Below are positions 46,814 to 57,816 of a DNA stretch of 64,000 bases, one piece after another (the first letter of the stretch is position 1; each line of letters opens with the position of its first letter). Both the position numbers and the translations under genes were made by a program. The stretch is from Mesorhizobium sp. ES1-4 (GTDB lineage: Bacteria > Pseudomonadota > Alphaproteobacteria > Rhizobiales > Rhizobiaceae): the NCBI RefSeq assembly GCF_020164745.1, contig NZ_JAIUGV010000007.1, positions 248,001-312,000 on the forward strand. Reading direction: 5' to 3'. The notes beneath the pieces are model-generated. The model made no database searches. It had not been told where the DNA came from and saw nothing but the letters and a program-made list of their open reading frames with translations.

Positions 46814-47863
46814 CTATGCCTTCGGCACGAAAGGCGCCGGACGACGGCCAGCACCCTGGCGTTCGACCATCCAGCCGGGATATTCGGCCGGCAGAGCGCT
46901 CACGTCATCCAGTCTGGCGAGGTCGTCGGCGTCGAGCTTTACTTCGGTCGCGGCAAGGTTCTGCTCGAGCTGCTCCATGCGGCTGGCGCCGATGATCACG
47001 CTCATCACGAAAGGCTTGGCCAGGACATAGCCGAGCGCCACCGTGGCGACGCTGACATCATGCTTCCCAGCGATTTCGCGCATGACAGCGACAGACGCCC
47101 AGGCGCGATCCTCGTTGACCGGCGGGAAGTTGAACGAGGCGCGGCGGCCCTCGCCATTGCCGGGCGCACCCGGCCCATATTTGCCGGACAGCAAGCCGCC
47201 AGCCATCGGCGACCACACCATCAGGCCGAGCTTTTCCTCGTTGATCAGCGGCACGATCTCGCGTTCGAGGTCGCGGCCGGCGATCGAATAATAGGACTGG
47301 ATGGTCTCGAAACGGGCAAAGCCCTTGCGGTCAGCGATGCCGAGCGCCTTGGCGATGCGCCAGGCCTGCCAGTTGGAGACGCCGACATAGCGGACCTTGC
47401 CACTGGAGACGAGATCATCAAGCGCCCGCAGCGTCTCGTCGATCGGCGTCACGGCATCGGTGCCGTGCAGCTGATAGAGGTCGATATGGTCGAGCTGCAA
47501 CCGTTCGAGGCTGGCATCGACCGAATCCATGATATGGCCGCGCGAGGAGCCACGCTGGTTCGGGCCTTGGCCCGTGGCGCCGTGGACCTTGGTGGCGATG
47601 ACCACGTTCGTTCTGGCCACGCCGAGGTCCCTGAGCGACTGGCCGAGCAGGCGTTCGGACTCGCCGAAGGAATAGACGTCGGCCGTGTCGAAGAAGTTGA
47701 CGCCGGCGGCAAGCGAGCGGCCGACGATCTCGTTGACGCCTTTCTGGTCGAGGCTGGCGATCAGGCCCCATTGGGCGTTCTGGCCGGCGGCGCCGAAGGT
47801 CATGGTGCCGAGGCAAAGTTCGGAGACGAATAGCCCGGTATTTCCAAGCTGGTTGTAACGCAT
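46814..47863 (-). CDS. Aldo/keto reductase (second of two)
   Basis: A 349-residue reductase of the same superfamily but a different branch from the neighbouring one. Catalytic Asp/Tyr lie in DTADVYSFGESE (near 53-58), Lys in IATKVHG (near 86) and His in YQLHGTDA (near 130). The coenzyme-binding region MSVIIGASRMEQL lies near the C-terminus. The start ATG 47863 has GGAG 8 bases upstream. It is convergent with the LysR gene. The substrate is unknown. Confidence 0.9.
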   Translation of the reverse strand: MRYNQLGNTGLFVSELCLGTMTFGAAGQNAQWGLIASLDQKGVNEIVGRSLAAGVNFFDTADVYSFGESERLLGQSLRDLGVARTNVVIATKVHGATGQGPNQRGSSRGHIMDSVDASLERLQLDHIDLYQLHGTDAVTPIDETLRALDDLVSSGKVRYVGVSNWQAWRIAKALGIADRKGFARFETIQSYYSIAGRDLEREIVPLINEEKLGLMVWSPMAGGLLSGKYGPGAPGNGEGRRASFNFPPVNEDRAWASVAVMREIAGKHDVSVATVALGYVLAKPFVMSVIIGASRMEQLEQNLAATEVKLDADDLARLDDVSALPAEYPGWMVERQGAGRRPAPFVPKA

Positions 47864-47992
47864 GGTGAGGCTCCAGGAGAATGTGTGTGATACACAAGAC
47901 AAATAGGAACGGTACGTTTCGTTTCAAGCGTCGGCATAGTGGCGCTCGTTGAGCAGGGCTTATAGCACAGCAAGCTGGAGATTCGGGTCGGA

Positions 47993-48655
47993 CTACCTGC
48001 TGCCGAAGATCGCCGACCCGACCCGGACGCTGGTGGCGCCGAAGGCGATCGCCGTCTCGTAGTCGCCCGACATGCCCATCGAGAGCTTCGCGACGCCAGC
48101 CTCTCTCGCCAGTTTTTCCAGCAGCGCGAAATGCGGGCCGGGATTCTCGTCCGCCGGCGGAATACACATCAGACCTTCGATGGCGAGACCGTGGACTTCC
48201 CGGCAGCGCTTGACGAAGGCGACCGCCTCGCGCGGCTCGATGCCGGCCTTCTGCGGCTCGGAGCCTGTATTCACCTGGACATAAAGCTTTGGCGCACGGC
48301 CTTGCCGGATAGTTTCCTTGGCGAGTTCGGCGGCGATCTTCTCGCGGTCCACCGTCTCGATGACGTCGAACAGCGCCACCGCCTCCCTGGCCTTGTTCGA
48401 CTGCAGCGGACCGATCAGGTGCAGTTCGATATCCGCAAATGCCTCTTTCAGATCAGGCCACTTGCCTTGCGCCTCCTGTACGCGGTTTTCGCCGAAGACG
48501 CGCTGGCCGGCCTCGATCACCGGCCGGATGTCGGCAGCGTCGAAGGTCTTGGAAACCGCCACCAGCGTCACCGCGCCGGCTTCGCGACCGGCTTCCCGCT
48601 CGGCGGCGGCGATCTTCGCCTTTACCGCGAAAAACTGCTGAACGGTGTCACCCAT
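47993..48655 (-). CDS. YggS/PLPBP family pyridoxal-phosphate homeostasis protein
   Basis: A 220-residue single-domain PLP-binding TIM-barrel protein. The PLP lysine is in VAVSKTF (near residue 36), and the family stretches HLIGPLQSNK (near 80), SMGMSGDYETAI and RVGSAIFG (near the end) are present. The family has no catalytic activity and keeps free PLP and amino-acid balance in check. The start is ATG 48655. It is divergent from leuS. The pyridoxal kinase gene lies 40 kb away in this window. Confidence 0.94.
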   Translation of the reverse strand: MGDTVQQFFAVKAKIAAAEREAGREAGAVTLVAVSKTFDAADIRPVIEAGQRVFGENRVQEAQGKWPDLKEAFADIELHLIGPLQSNKAREAVALFDVIETVDREKIAAELAKETIRQGRAPKLYVQVNTGSEPQKAGIEPREAVAFVKRCREVHGLAIEGLMCIPPADENPGPHFALLEKLAREAGVAKLSMGMSGDYETAIAFGATSVRVGSAIFGSR

Positions 48656-48802
48656 ATGCAAATCCCGCTGTTTTGACCCGCGTTTTTGACCGCCAAGATG
48701 CCCATATGGTTGACGGGTTTGCCAAACCATGGTGAACACCCGGACCACAATCCATGACTGCCGCGCCCGGCAGTCCGCATGCTTTTAAGTGAAAAACGTC
48801 CC

Positions 48803-51427
48803 ATGGCAACCGAACGATACAATCCGCGCGCGTCAGAGCCCAAATGGCAGAAGGCCTGGGCCGAAAAGAAGCTTTTCGAAGCGCACAATGACGATCCGCG
48901 CCCGAAATACTACGTGCTGGAGATGTTCCCTTATCCATCGGGGAAGATCCATATCGGCCATACGCGCAACTACACGATGGGCGACGTGGTGGCGCGCTAC
49001 AAGCGGGCCAAGGGTTTCAACGTGCTGCATCCGATGGGCTGGGACGCGTTCGGCATGCCGGCCGAGAACGCCGCCATGCAGAACAAGGTCCATCCCAAGG
49101 AATGGACCTACCAGAACATCGCCACCATGCGCGAGCAGCTCAAGGTCATGGGTTTGTCGCTGGACTGGGCGCGCGAGTTCGCGACCTGCGATGTCGATTA
49201 CTATCACCGCCAGCAGATGCTGTTCCTCGACTTCGTCGCGAAAGGGCTGGTGACGCGCAAATCCTCCAAGGTCAACTGGGACCCGGAGGACATGACGGTG
49301 CTCGCCAACGAGCAGGTCATCGACGGGCGCGGCTGGCGCTCGGGCGCGCTGGTCGAACAGCGCGAACTGACGCAGTGGTTCTTCAAGATAACCGACTTTG
49401 CCCAGGACCTGCTGGACTCGCTCGACGGTCTCGACGAATGGCCCGAAAAAGTGAAGCTGATGCAGCAGAACTGGATCGGCCGATCGGAAGGCCTGCTGAT
49501 CCGCTGGCCGCTCGCCTCGGACGTTGCCGGCGAGCATGAGCTGGAAGTCTACACGACGCGGCCCGATACCATTTTTGGCGCCTCGTTCATGGCGATCGCC
49601 GCCGACCACCCGCTGGCCAAAAAGGCCGCCGATGGCAATCCGGCTTTGGCCAAATTCATCGAGGAGGTCCGTCATATGGGCACTTCGGTGGCGGCGCTGG
49701 AGACGGCCGAGAAAAAGGGTTTCGACACCGGCATCCGCGTCGTCCATCCGTTCGACGACAGCTGGACGCTGCCCGTCTATGTCGCCAATTTCGTGCTGAT
49801 GGAATACGGCACCGGCGCCATTTTCGGCTGCCCGGCGCATGACCAGCGCGACCTCGACTTTGCCAACAAATACGGCCTGCCGGTGGTGCCGGTGGTGATG
49901 CCGGACGGCGAGAACCCAGCGACCTTCCAGGTGATCGACGAGGCCTATGTCGATGACGGTGCGATGATCAATTCGCGCTTCCTCGACGGCAAGAAGCCGG
50001 CCGAGGCCTTCGACGAGGTCGCCACGCTGCTGGAGCAGAAGACCATCGGCAACCGGCCAATGGCCGAGCGCAAGGTGAATTTCCGCCTGCGCGATTGGGG
50101 TATTTCGCGTCAGCGCTATTGGGGCTGCCCGATCCCGATGATCCATTGCGAGGATTGCGGCGTGGTGCCGGTGCCGAAGGCCGACCTGCCGGTCAGGCTG
50201 CCGGACGATGTCGATTTCGACCGGCCGGGCAATCCGCTCGACCGGCATCCGACATGGCGGCATGTGAAATGCCCGCAATGCGGCAAGGACGCGCGGCGCG
50301 AAACCGATACGATGGACACGTTCGTCGATTCGTCCTGGTATTTCGCCCGCTTCACCGCGCCCTGGGCGTATGAGCCGACCGATCCCAAGGCCGCGAACGA
50401 ATGGCTGGCTGTCGACCAGTACATCGGCGGCATCGAGCACGCGATCCTGCATCTGCTCTATTCGCGCTTCTTCACCCGCGCCATGCGGGAGACCGGCCAT
50501 GTCGACCTGGCCGAGCCGTTCAAGGGCCTGTTCACGCAAGGGATGGTGGTGCACGAAACCTACCGTGTCGGCTCGGCATCGAACGGCCGTTGGCTGGCGC
50601 CGGCCGAAGTCCGGCTGGAGGATGTCGACGGCAAGCGCCGCGCCATCGACGTCGCCACCGGCGAGGCGGTCACCATCGGCCCGCTCGAGAAGATGTCGAA
50701 GTCGAAGAAGAACACGGTGAGCCCGGAAGACATCACCGATGGCTACGGCGCCGACACGGCGCGCTGGTTCATGCTGTCGGATTCGCCGCCCGAGCGTGAC
50801 GTCGAATGGACCGACGACGGTGCCGCCGGCGCGCATCGCTTCATGCAACGCATCTGGCGGCTGGTGTCGACGGCGGCCGAGACGCTGGCAGGGGTCAAGC
50901 CCGCCGCGGCCGCCGCCGGCGAGGCGGGAGTGGTCTCCAAGGCCACGCACAAGATCCTGAAGGCGGTCGGCGAGGATATCGAGAAGCTCGCCTTCAACCG
51001 TGCCATCGCCCGCATCTATGAACTGGCCAATGCGCTGACCACGCCGCTCAACGACGTGGCGGAAGGCAAGGCCGATCCGGCACTCAAGAGCGCCTGCCGT
51101 CAGGCCGTGGAGATCCTGGTGCATCTGGTCGCGCCCGTCATGCCGCATCTGGCAGAGGAGTGCTGGGAGACGCTCGGCGGCACCGAACTGGTCGCCGAAC
51201 GGCCATGGCCGCTCTTCGATCCGGCGCTGGTCGTCGACAACGAAGTCACCTATCCGGTGCAGGTCAACGGCAAGAAGCGGGGGGATTTGACAATTGCCCG
51301 CGACGCGGACCAAGGTGCGGTCGAAAAAGCGGTACTGGCTCTCGACTTCGTGCAGAAAGCACTTGAAGGGAAGGCTCCGCGCAAGGTGATCATCGTGCCG
51401 CAGAGGATCGTCAATGTCGTTGCCTGA
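48803..51427 (+). CDS. leuS: Leucyl-tRNA synthetase
   Basis: Charges tRNA-Leu; cytoplasmic class Ia synthetase, 874 residues, standard length. HIGH signature KIHIGHTRN is at about residues 48-56. The CP1 editing domain covers about 220-420, a small zinc-type cysteine cluster is seen in CPQCGKD (near 495), and KMSKS is at residues 630-634. The anticodon-binding helices and C-terminal domain complete it. I start at ATG 48803 (MATERYNP) rather than 24 bases upstream, since family members begin here. The lptE start overlaps its stop by 14 bases. Confidence 0.97.
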   Translation: MATERYNPRASEPKWQKAWAEKKLFEAHNDDPRPKYYVLEMFPYPSGKIHIGHTRNYTMGDVVARYKRAKGFNVLHPMGWDAFGMPAENAAMQNKVHPKEWTYQNIATMREQLKVMGLSLDWAREFATCDVDYYHRQQMLFLDFVAKGLVTRKSSKVNWDPEDMTVLANEQVIDGRGWRSGALVEQRELTQWFFKITDFAQDLLDSLDGLDEWPEKVKLMQQNWIGRSEGLLIRWPLASDVAGEHELEVYTTRPDTIFGASFMAIAADHPLAKKAADGNPALAKFIEEVRHMGTSVAALETAEKKGFDTGIRVVHPFDDSWTLPVYVANFVLMEYGTGAIFGCPAHDQRDLDFANKYGLPVVPVVMPDGENPATFQVIDEAYVDDGAMINSRFLDGKKPAEAFDEVATLLEQKTIGNRPMAERKVNFRLRDWGISRQRYWGCPIPMIHCEDCGVVPVPKADLPVRLPDDVDFDRPGNPLDRHPTWRHVKCPQCGKDARRETDTMDTFVDSSWYFARFTAPWAYEPTDPKAANEWLAVDQYIGGIEHAILHLLYSRFFTRAMRETGHVDLAEPFKGLFTQGMVVHETYRVGSASNGRWLAPAEVRLEDVDGKRRAIDVATGEAVTIGPLEKMSKSKKNTVSPEDITDGYGADTARWFMLSDSPPERDVEWTDDGAAGAHRFMQRIWRLVSTAAETLAGVKPAAAAAGEAGVVSKATHKILKAVGEDIEKLAFNRAIARIYELANALTTPLNDVAEGKADPALKSACRQAVEILVHLVAPVMPHLAEECWETLGGTELVAERPWPLFDPALVVDNEVTYPVQVNGKKRGDLTIARDADQGAVEKAVLALDFVQKALEGKAPRKVIIVPQRIVNVVA

Positions 51428-51992
51428 TCGGGAAAAGACAGCGTTGAGCCGGTTGCTGCGCCGCATCGCGCTTGCCGGCCTTGTCGGCTCGCTTGCGCTG
51501 GTGTCGGCCTGCCAGGTGCGGCCGCTCTATTCGAGCGCGCCGCTGTCGACAGGCTCCACCGCCAATGCCGAACTGGCGTCGATCGCCATCAAGCCGGTCA
51601 AGACGCGTTATGCCCAGCAGGTGCGAAACAATCTGATCTTCGGATTCGGGCGCGGCGCCGGCGAACCGGCCTCACCCCTCTATTCGCTCGATCTCAGCGT
51701 GACCGAAGCTGTTGAATCCTCGGCACTCGTCCAGGTCGGAACCGACCAGGACGAGCCGACCGCCGGTTCGGTGACGCTGACCGCCGGCTATACGCTGACC
51801 GATGCGAGAACCGGCGTGGTCATCACCGTCGGCAAGCGGGCGATCACCTCGTCCTTCGACAAGCCGCGTCAGGAGTTTGCTTCCTACCGGGCGCAGATCG
51901 ACGCCGAGAACCGTGCCGCGCGCGAATTGGCCGCAGCCCTGCAACTGTCCATCGCCCAGGATCTGGCCAGGTACGGCAGGGCGGCCAGCTAG
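51414..51992 (+). CDS. lptE: LPS-assembly lipoprotein LptE
   Basis: Outer-membrane lipoprotein that plugs and assembles LptD for insertion of lipopolysaccharide, 192 residues. The lipobox is VSAC (Cys about 33), after a basic N-terminus and a hydrophobic stretch. The body has the alternating beta-pattern of the family ([30 protein letters not shown]). It overlaps the end of leuS by 14 bases, so translation is coupled. In many alphaproteobacteria holA follows lptE; here a 296-base gap and an FtsK-type gene follow instead. Confidence 0.9.
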   Translation: MSLPDREKTALSRLLRRIALAGLVGSLALVSACQVRPLYSSAPLSTGSTANAELASIAIKPVKTRYAQQVRNNLIFGFGRGAGEPASPLYSLDLSVTEAVESSALVQVGTDQDEPTAGSVTLTAGYTLTDARTGVVITVGKRAITSSFDKPRQEFASYRAQIDAENRAARELAAALQLSIAQDLARYGRAAS

Positions 51993-52288
51993 CGCCATCG
52001 CCGTCTCGAAGGAGGGCCGAATCACCCTCTCTCGTTGCTCTCCGTTTCCTGTATCCAGCGCTCGAATCCGTCCGCGGGTTGCCATGCGAGCAAAGGCTCG
52101 CCCTCCTTTCCAGTAAGACGCATGCGGATGAGCAAGCGGCCGTGGAAACACGATCGGTTCCTCGAATCATCGTCGCGCGGCATCGTCGTGAAAGATGCGT
52201 CCCGATCGCTTCAGCGACGCTGACGGGAAGCAACTGTTAACCACTCGCTCCCTATTGCTCAGCAGACGTTTCACAGTGAGTCTTGAGC
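51993..52288. other. Leader and spacer upstream of the FtsK-type gene
   Basis: The region contains a distant inverted repeat (AAGGAGGGC near 52010 and its complement near 52091) and a GCGAGC/GCTCGC hairpin near 52087, suggesting structure in the transcript. No gene supported; short frames inside show no family. Confidence 0.35.
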
Positions 52289-54760
52289 ATGGAAGCCAGG
52301 CGTTTTTCTCGGGTCAATTCGTTGCACACAGCTTCGCCCGATGATCCCCAAGGGGTGCGTCCCGGCGGCGACGGAAGAGCCACCGCGGGGCCGAATGGGA
52401 AGCCTGCCGCGGACGCTGTTTTCCCGCACGGCGGCGATACCGAAAGCCCTGCCTGGCAGGAGTATTTCTTCCTTGCGCCCAATGTGCGTTTTACCCGCAC
52501 GCCGGACTATGAGCCCAAGCATCGCCAGCCGCACCACGAAGTCGCCGAGCAGGGTCCACCGTCGCTCGCCACGCAGCACGTGGCGCCTGGCGCGGTGATG
52601 CATAATGGACCGTCACCGGACGCGGCCGCCCGGTCAGCGCGCGGCGGCGAGACGACCCCGAGCGTTCCGCCGGGGGCTCGGAAGGTGTCCGCGGCGGCAC
52701 GAGCGGCCACGCGTCCGGCGCCGGTTGTCGGGGCGGGCGCGCCGGTCAAACCAGCCACCACTGAAAAAACCCGGCGGCCCTATCTCTCGGATCACGCCTT
52801 CTTCGAAGGCCTGGCGCCGCTGCTGGTCGACGTAACGTCGCCGGGCCGCCAAATCAGCCCGGCCGCGCCTGCGCCGGTCCCCGCTCCGCCGGTTGCCGCC
52901 GCGCGGGCCGATATCTCCGCGCTCGCCGCGGCCGATGTCACGGCCTTGTTCCGTGTCATCGAATGCCTTCCGGGCCAGGCTCCGTCCGCCTTGCCGGAGG
53001 TCTTTCCGGCCAACTCCAACAAAGCCGTGAGCGAGCCGCCCGCTCCGGCGGGCAGGGCCGCCCGACAGGCTCGGACGACGGCTGCCATCGCGCCTGCTGG
53101 CAGCGCCGCTCCGGCGCCAAGTCTACGGCGGGTGGAGGAAACGGTTCCCGCCGTGCGAGCGCCTTCGCTGCCGATGGCTGGCAAGGTTGCGCAACCGGTC
53201 ACAGGCGAACGCTATGAGCTCCCCTCGGAGGAACTGCTGCAGCAGCCCCCGGAAGGGCAGGGCTTCTACATGTCGCAGGAGCGGCTCGAGCAGAATGCCG
53301 ATCTCCTGGAAAGCGTGCTCGAGGATTTCGGCGTGCGCGGCGAGATCATCCACGTCCGCCCCGGTCCGGTCGTCACCCTTTACGAGTTCGAGCCGGCACC
53401 GGGCGTCAAATCGTCACGCGTCATCGGTCTCGCCGACGATATCGCCCGCTCCATGTCGGCGGTCTCGGCGCGCGTCGCCGTGGTGCCCGGCCGCAACGTC
53501 ATCGGGATCGAGCTGCCGAACGAGACCCGCGAGACCGTCTATTTTCGCGAACTGATCGAATCGCAGGGCTTTCGCAAGACCAGCTGCAAGCTGGCGCTTT
53601 GCTTGGGCAAGACGATCGGCGGCGAACCTGTCATCGCCGAGCTGGCGAAGATGCCGCACCTGCTCGTCGCCGGCACCACCGGCTCCGGCAAGTCTGTCGC
53701 CATCAACACCATGATCCTGTCGCTGCTCTACCGGCTGAAGCCGGAAGAATGCCGGCTGATCATGGTCGACCCGAAGATGCTCGAGCTGTCCGTCTATGAC
53801 GGCATCCCGCACCTTCTGACCCCTGTCGTCACAGATCCCAAGAAGGCCGTCACCGCGCTCAAATGGGCGGTGCGCGAGATGGAGGACCGCTATCGCAAGA
53901 TGGCGCGGCTCGGCGTGCGCAACATCGACGGCTACAACGAGCGCGCGGCCCAGGCCCGCGACAAGGGCGAGACGGTCGTCATGACCGTGCAGGCCGGCTT
54001 CGAGAAGGGCACCGGCGAACCGCTGTTCGAACAGCAGGAGATCGACCTCGCGCCGATGCCCTACATCGTCGTCATCGTCGACGAGATGGCCGACCTGATG
54101 ATGGTCGCCGGCAAGGAGATCGAAGGCGCCATCCAGCGCCTGGCGCAGATGGCGCGCGCCGCCGGCATCCACCTGATCATGGCAACGCAGCGGCCTTCGG
54201 TCGACGTTATCACCGGCACGATCAAGGCCAATTTCCCGACCCGCATCTCCTTCCAGGTGACGTCGAAGATCGACAGCCGCACCATCCTGGGCGAGCAAGG
54301 CGCCGAGCAACTGCTCGGCCAGGGCGACATGCTGCACATGATGGGCGGCGGCCGCATTGCCCGCGTACACGGCCCCTTTGTCTCCGACGCCGAGGTCGAG
54401 CATGTCGTGGCGCATCTGAAGGCGCAGGGCCGGCCGGAATATCTGGAGACCGTGACGGCCGACGAGGATGAAGAGGAAGAGGAAACCGACCAGGGAGCGG
54501 TCTTCGACAAGGGAGCCGTTGCCGCCGAGGACGGCGATTCCAGCTATGACGAGGCTGTCAAGGTGGTGTTGCGCGACAAGAAATGCTCGACATCCTACAT
54601 CCAGCGCCGCCTCGGCATCGGTTATAACCGCGCCGCTTCACTGGTCGAACGCATGGAAAAGGAAGGTCTGGTCGGCGCACCCAATCATGTCGGCAAGCGC
54701 GAGATCATGGCGGGCAAGCGCCAGCCGGTTGCCGCGCCCGGCGACGACGGCACGGACTGA
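52289..54760 (+). CDS. ftsK: FtsK/SpoIIIE-type DNA translocase without membrane anchor
   Basis: Hexameric ATP-driven DNA pump that clears and aligns chromosome termini at division. Here 823 residues. The first 300 or so are Pro/Ala/Gly-rich and contain no membrane helices, unlike classical FtsK with four. The motor is complete: Walker A GTTGSGKS at 462-469, Walker [11 protein letters not shown] near 595, and [10 protein letters not shown]. The C-terminal gamma domain (about 750-805, [21 protein letters not shown]) would bind polar DNA sequences. An acidic stretch EDEEEEE links them. In rhizobia a second, anchored FtsK is expected elsewhere. A strong terminator follows. Confidence 0.92.
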   Translation: MEARRFSRVNSLHTASPDDPQGVRPGGDGRATAGPNGKPAADAVFPHGGDTESPAWQEYFFLAPNVRFTRTPDYEPKHRQPHHEVAEQGPPSLATQHVAPGAVMHNGPSPDAAARSARGGETTPSVPPGARKVSAAARAATRPAPVVGAGAPVKPATTEKTRRPYLSDHAFFEGLAPLLVDVTSPGRQISPAAPAPVPAPPVAAARADISALAAADVTALFRVIECLPGQAPSALPEVFPANSNKAVSEPPAPAGRAARQARTTAAIAPAGSAAPAPSLRRVEETVPAVRAPSLPMAGKVAQPVTGERYELPSEELLQQPPEGQGFYMSQERLEQNADLLESVLEDFGVRGEIIHVRPGPVVTLYEFEPAPGVKSSRVIGLADDIARSMSAVSARVAVVPGRNVIGIELPNETRETVYFRELIESQGFRKTSCKLALCLGKTIGGEPVIAELAKMPHLLVAGTTGSGKSVAINTMILSLLYRLKPEECRLIMVDPKMLELSVYDGIPHLLTPVVTDPKKAVTALKWAVREMEDRYRKMARLGVRNIDGYNERAAQARDKGETVVMTVQAGFEKGTGEPLFEQQEIDLAPMPYIVVIVDEMADLMMVAGKEIEGAIQRLAQMARAAGIHLIMATQRPSVDVITGTIKANFPTRISFQVTSKIDSRTILGEQGAEQLLGQGDMLHMMGGGRIARVHGPFVSDAEVEHVVAHLKAQGRPEYLETVTADEDEEEEETDQGAVFDKGAVAAEDGDSSYDEAVKVVLRDKKCSTSYIQRRLGIGYNRAASLVERMEKEGLVGAPNHVGKREIMAGKRQPVAAPGDDGTD

Positions 54761-54787
54761 ACGGGCAGGCTGCCACGAGACCCCAAC

Positions 54788-54814
54788 AAAAAAGGCCGGT
54801 TGCCCGGCCTTTTT
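54788..54814. terminator. Bidirectional terminator between ftsK and the aldolase gene
   Basis: AAAAAGGCCGG-TTGC-CCGGCCTTTTT: a perfect stem with T-runs on both strands, between two convergent genes. Confidence 0.95.
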
Positions 54815-54834
54815 CGCATCTGGTATCGGGCAGC

Positions 54835-55491
54835 TCAGCCGATCTTCTGGCCGGTCTTGGCCCAGTCGGCGAGGAACGCGGCAAGGCCCTTGTCGGTCAG
54901 CGGATGGCTGACCAGCGCCTTCAGCGTCGCCGGCGGCGCGGTGATGACGTCGGCGCCGATCAGAGCCGCCTGCTTGACGTGGTTCACCGTGCGCACGGAA
55001 GCGGTCAGGATCTCGGTCTGGTAATCGTAATTGTCGTAGATCTGACGGATCTCCTGGATCAGCTCCATGCCGTCCGAGCCGGTGTCGTCGATGCGGCCGA
55101 CGAAGGGCGAGATGAAGGAAGCGCCGGCCTTGGCGGCGAGCAGCGCCTGGTTGGCCGAGAAGCACAGCGTGACGTTCACCATGCGGTTCATCTGGGTGCG
55201 GATGGTCTTGCAGGCCTTCAGGCCATCCAGCGTCAACGGCACCTTGATGCAGACATTGGGTGCGATCTTGGCCAGCACCTCGGCCTCCGCCATCATCTGC
55301 TTGTATTCGGTGGCCACCACTTCGGCCGAAACCGGACCTTCGACGATGTCGCAGATCTGCTTGGTGACCTCGGCGATCTTGCCACCCGATTTCAGGATCA
55401 GCGAGGGGTTGGTGGTGACGCCATCGAGTAGCCCCAGATCGTTCAGTTCACGGATTTCCTTGATATCGGCTGTGTCGACAAAAAATTTCAT
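54835..55491 (-). CDS. fsa: Transaldolase/fructose-6-phosphate aldolase family protein
   Basis: A 218-residue class I aldolase of the small transaldolase (TalB-type 3B/FSA) family. The N-terminal [13 protein letters not shown], then [11 protein letters not shown], the Schiff-base Lys in CIKVPLT (near 85) and SPFVGRIDD (near 132) are all present. Family members act either as transaldolase or as fructose-6-phosphate aldolase; which applies here cannot be decided by eye. It is divergent from priA with 91 bases between. Confidence 0.9.
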   Translation of the reverse strand: MKFFVDTADIKEIRELNDLGLLDGVTTNPSLILKSGGKIAEVTKQICDIVEGPVSAEVVATEYKQMMAEAEVLAKIAPNVCIKVPLTLDGLKACKTIRTQMNRMVNVTLCFSANQALLAAKAGASFISPFVGRIDDTGSDGMELIQEIRQIYDNYDYQTEILTASVRTVNHVKQAALIGADVITAPPATLKALVSHPLTDKGLAAFLADWAKTGQKIG

Positions 55492-55582
55492 GGCGGGTCT
55501 CCTGACGATTTCGCTGTGCTTGGGAAGGCACGTTCAGCCTTGCTCTTTGATCTAGACCAAAGTCGGGGCAAGGTCACGCCTC

Positions 55583-57766
55583 ATGATCGAAGATTCGCCC
55601 TTTGTCGCGGCCGCGCCGGTGCTGGTGCCGATGCCGGCCGAACGCCCCTACACCTATGCCGTGCCTGCCGGCATGCGCGTGGTCCCAGGGTCGATCGTGC
55701 GCGTGCCGCTCGGGCCGCGCCAGGTCGCCGGTATCGTCTGGGACGGCGCGGTCGAGACTGTCGACGCCAAGAAGCTGCGCCCGATCGAACAGGTTTTCGA
55801 CTGCCCGCCGATCGACCGCGCCATGCGCCGCTTCGTAGACTGGGTCGCGCAATACACGCTGTCGGCACCCGGCATGGTGGCGCGCATGCTGCTCAGGGCA
55901 CCGGAGGCCTTTGATCCCGAACCCTGGATCGAAGGGCTGCAGCGCACGCTCCTTTTACCCGACCGGATGACGGATGCCAGGGCACGCGTGCTGGAAACGG
56001 CCGAAGGCGGGCTCGCCTGGACACGCTCCGGCCTCGCGCACGCCGCGGGCGTGTCGTCGACGGTGATCGAGGGGCTCAGGGCACAAGGCGTGTTCGAGAC
56101 GGTGATGATCCCGCCGCGCCCGGTGGTGGCCGCGCCCGATCCCACTTACGCGATACCGGAGCTGATGCCGGACCAGAACGAGGCCGCGTCGATGCTGCGC
56201 GCCAATGTCGTGGCCGGCGCATTCAATGTCGCGCTGCTCGACGGCGTCACCGGTTCGGGCAAGACGGAGGTTTATTTCGAGGCGGTGGCGGCGGCGCTCG
56301 ACCGGGGCAGCCAAGTGCTCATCCTGCTGCCGGAAATCGCGCTGACACATGCTTTCCTCGAACGCTTCCAGCAGCGTTTCGGCGCCAAGCCGGCCGAGTG
56401 GCATTCCGACCTGCCACCGCGAATGCGTGAAAAAGTCTGGCGGCAGGTGGCGGAAGGCGGCGTGCGCGTCGTCGCCGGCGCCCGCTCGGCGCTGTTCCTG
56501 CCGTTCAGGGACCTTGGCCTGATCGTCGTCGACGAGGAACACGACCCTGCCTACAAGCAGGAAGACCGCGTCTTCTACAATGCGCGCGACATGGCCGTCG
56601 TGCGCGGCCATATAGGCGGCTTCCCTGTCGTCCTGGCGTCGGCGACGCCGTCGGTCGAGAGCCGGGTCAACGCCAGCCAGGGGCGGTACGCGAGGGCTGT
56701 CCTCTCCGCCCGCTTCGCCGAGGCGGCACTGCCGGATCTCAAGTCGATCGACATGCGGCGCGCGCCGCCGGCGCGTGGCGGGTTCCTGTCGCCGGTGCTG
56801 ATCGACCATATGCGCCGGACGCTGGAGAAGAAGGAACAGTCGCTGCTGTTCCTCAACCGGCGCGGCTATGCGCCGCTGACGCTGTGCCGGGTCTGCGGCC
56901 ACCGCTTCGGCTGCCCAGTGTGCTCGGCCTGGCTGGTCGAGCATCGCTTTCGCGGCCAGTTGGTGTGTCACCACTGCGGTCACAATGAGCGCCGTCCGGA
57001 GGCCTGTCCGGAATGCGGCACGCTCGACCATCTGGTTGCCTGCGGGCCGGGGGTGGAACGCATCGCCGAGGAGGTCGTGACGCATTTTCCGGACGCGCGC
57101 ACCATCGTGCTGTCATCGGACATCATGGGGGGTGTACGACGGCTGCGGCTGGAACTGGAGGCAATCGCCAATGGCGAAGCCGATATCGTCATCGGCACGC
57201 AACTGGTCGCCAAGGGCCACAATTTCCCCAACATGACGCTGGTCGGCGTCGTCGATGCCGATCTCGGCCTTGCCAATGGCGATCCGCGCGCCGCCGAGCG
57301 CACCTTCCAACTGCTCAGCCAGGTGACCGGCCGCGCTGGCCGCACAGGGAAGAAAAGCCTTGGCCTGCTGCAGACCTTCCAGCCCGATCATCCGGTGATG
57401 CGGGCGATCGTCTCTGGCGATTCGGAAGCGTTTTACGAGCGCGAGATCGCGGAGCGCGAGCGCGCTGCCTTGCCGCCCTTCGGCCGGCTTGCCGGCGTCA
57501 TCGTCAGCGCCGTGACGCGAGCGGAAGCGGAAGGCCATGCACGCGGCCTGCGCCGCGCGGCGCCCGAAGCATCGGACCTGTTCGTGCTTGGGCCGGCCGA
57601 GGCGCCGCTGTCCCTGCTCGGCGGCCGCCACCGCTTCCGCCTGCTGATCCAGGGCGAACGGCGCGCCGACATGCAAGGTTTCATAAGAGCCATGCTGGCC
57701 AATGGACCGAAGCAGCGCGGCTCGGTCCGGGTGCAGGTCGACATCGATCCGCAGAGTTTTCTGTGA
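55583..57766 (+). CDS. priA: Primosomal replication restart helicase PriA
   Basis: DNA helicase that reloads the replisome at stalled forks. It has 727 residues, normal length. Order: N-terminal 3' DNA-binding domain (about 1-110), winged helix, helicase with Walker A GVTGSGKTE (from about 221) and DEEH box VVDEEHDPAYKQ (near 315). A zinc-binding set of cysteines follows (CRVCGHRFGCPVC, then CHHCGH and CPECG, about 435-480), then the rest of the helicase and a C-terminal domain. The ATG at 55583 is not preceded by a strong ribosome site. The aldolase lies divergent. Replication restart is independent of the atp genes downstream. Confidence 0.96.
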   Translation: MIEDSPFVAAAPVLVPMPAERPYTYAVPAGMRVVPGSIVRVPLGPRQVAGIVWDGAVETVDAKKLRPIEQVFDCPPIDRAMRRFVDWVAQYTLSAPGMVARMLLRAPEAFDPEPWIEGLQRTLLLPDRMTDARARVLETAEGGLAWTRSGLAHAAGVSSTVIEGLRAQGVFETVMIPPRPVVAAPDPTYAIPELMPDQNEAASMLRANVVAGAFNVALLDGVTGSGKTEVYFEAVAAALDRGSQVLILLPEIALTHAFLERFQQRFGAKPAEWHSDLPPRMREKVWRQVAEGGVRVVAGARSALFLPFRDLGLIVVDEEHDPAYKQEDRVFYNARDMAVVRGHIGGFPVVLASATPSVESRVNASQGRYARAVLSARFAEAALPDLKSIDMRRAPPARGGFLSPVLIDHMRRTLEKKEQSLLFLNRRGYAPLTLCRVCGHRFGCPVCSAWLVEHRFRGQLVCHHCGHNERRPEACPECGTLDHLVACGPGVERIAEEVVTHFPDARTIVLSSDIMGGVRRLRLELEAIANGEADIVIGTQLVAKGHNFPNMTLVGVVDADLGLANGDPRAAERTFQLLSQVTGRAGRTGKKSLGLLQTFQPDHPVMRAIVSGDSEAFYEREIAERERAALPPFGRLAGVIVSAVTRAEAEGHARGLRRAAPEASDLFVLGPAEAPLSLLGGRHRFRLLIQGERRADMQGFIRAMLANGPKQRGSVRVQVDIDPQSFL

Positions 57767-57816
57767 GGGCGCAATTTCATCTACAGCTGTCCTGGCGAGA
57801 AAAACGGAAAGATCAC

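Noticed and set aside
48833..51466. 877-codon minus-strand open frame opposite leuS
   Set aside because: Shadow of leuS codon bias; no motifs. The same reasoning applies to the frames opposite typA (16129-17853) and atpA (59305-61236).
52035..52223. Plus-strand 62-codon frame between lptE and ftsK
   Set aside because: No family resemblance, Ser/Arg-rich, no ribosome site; the region is better seen as a structured spacer.
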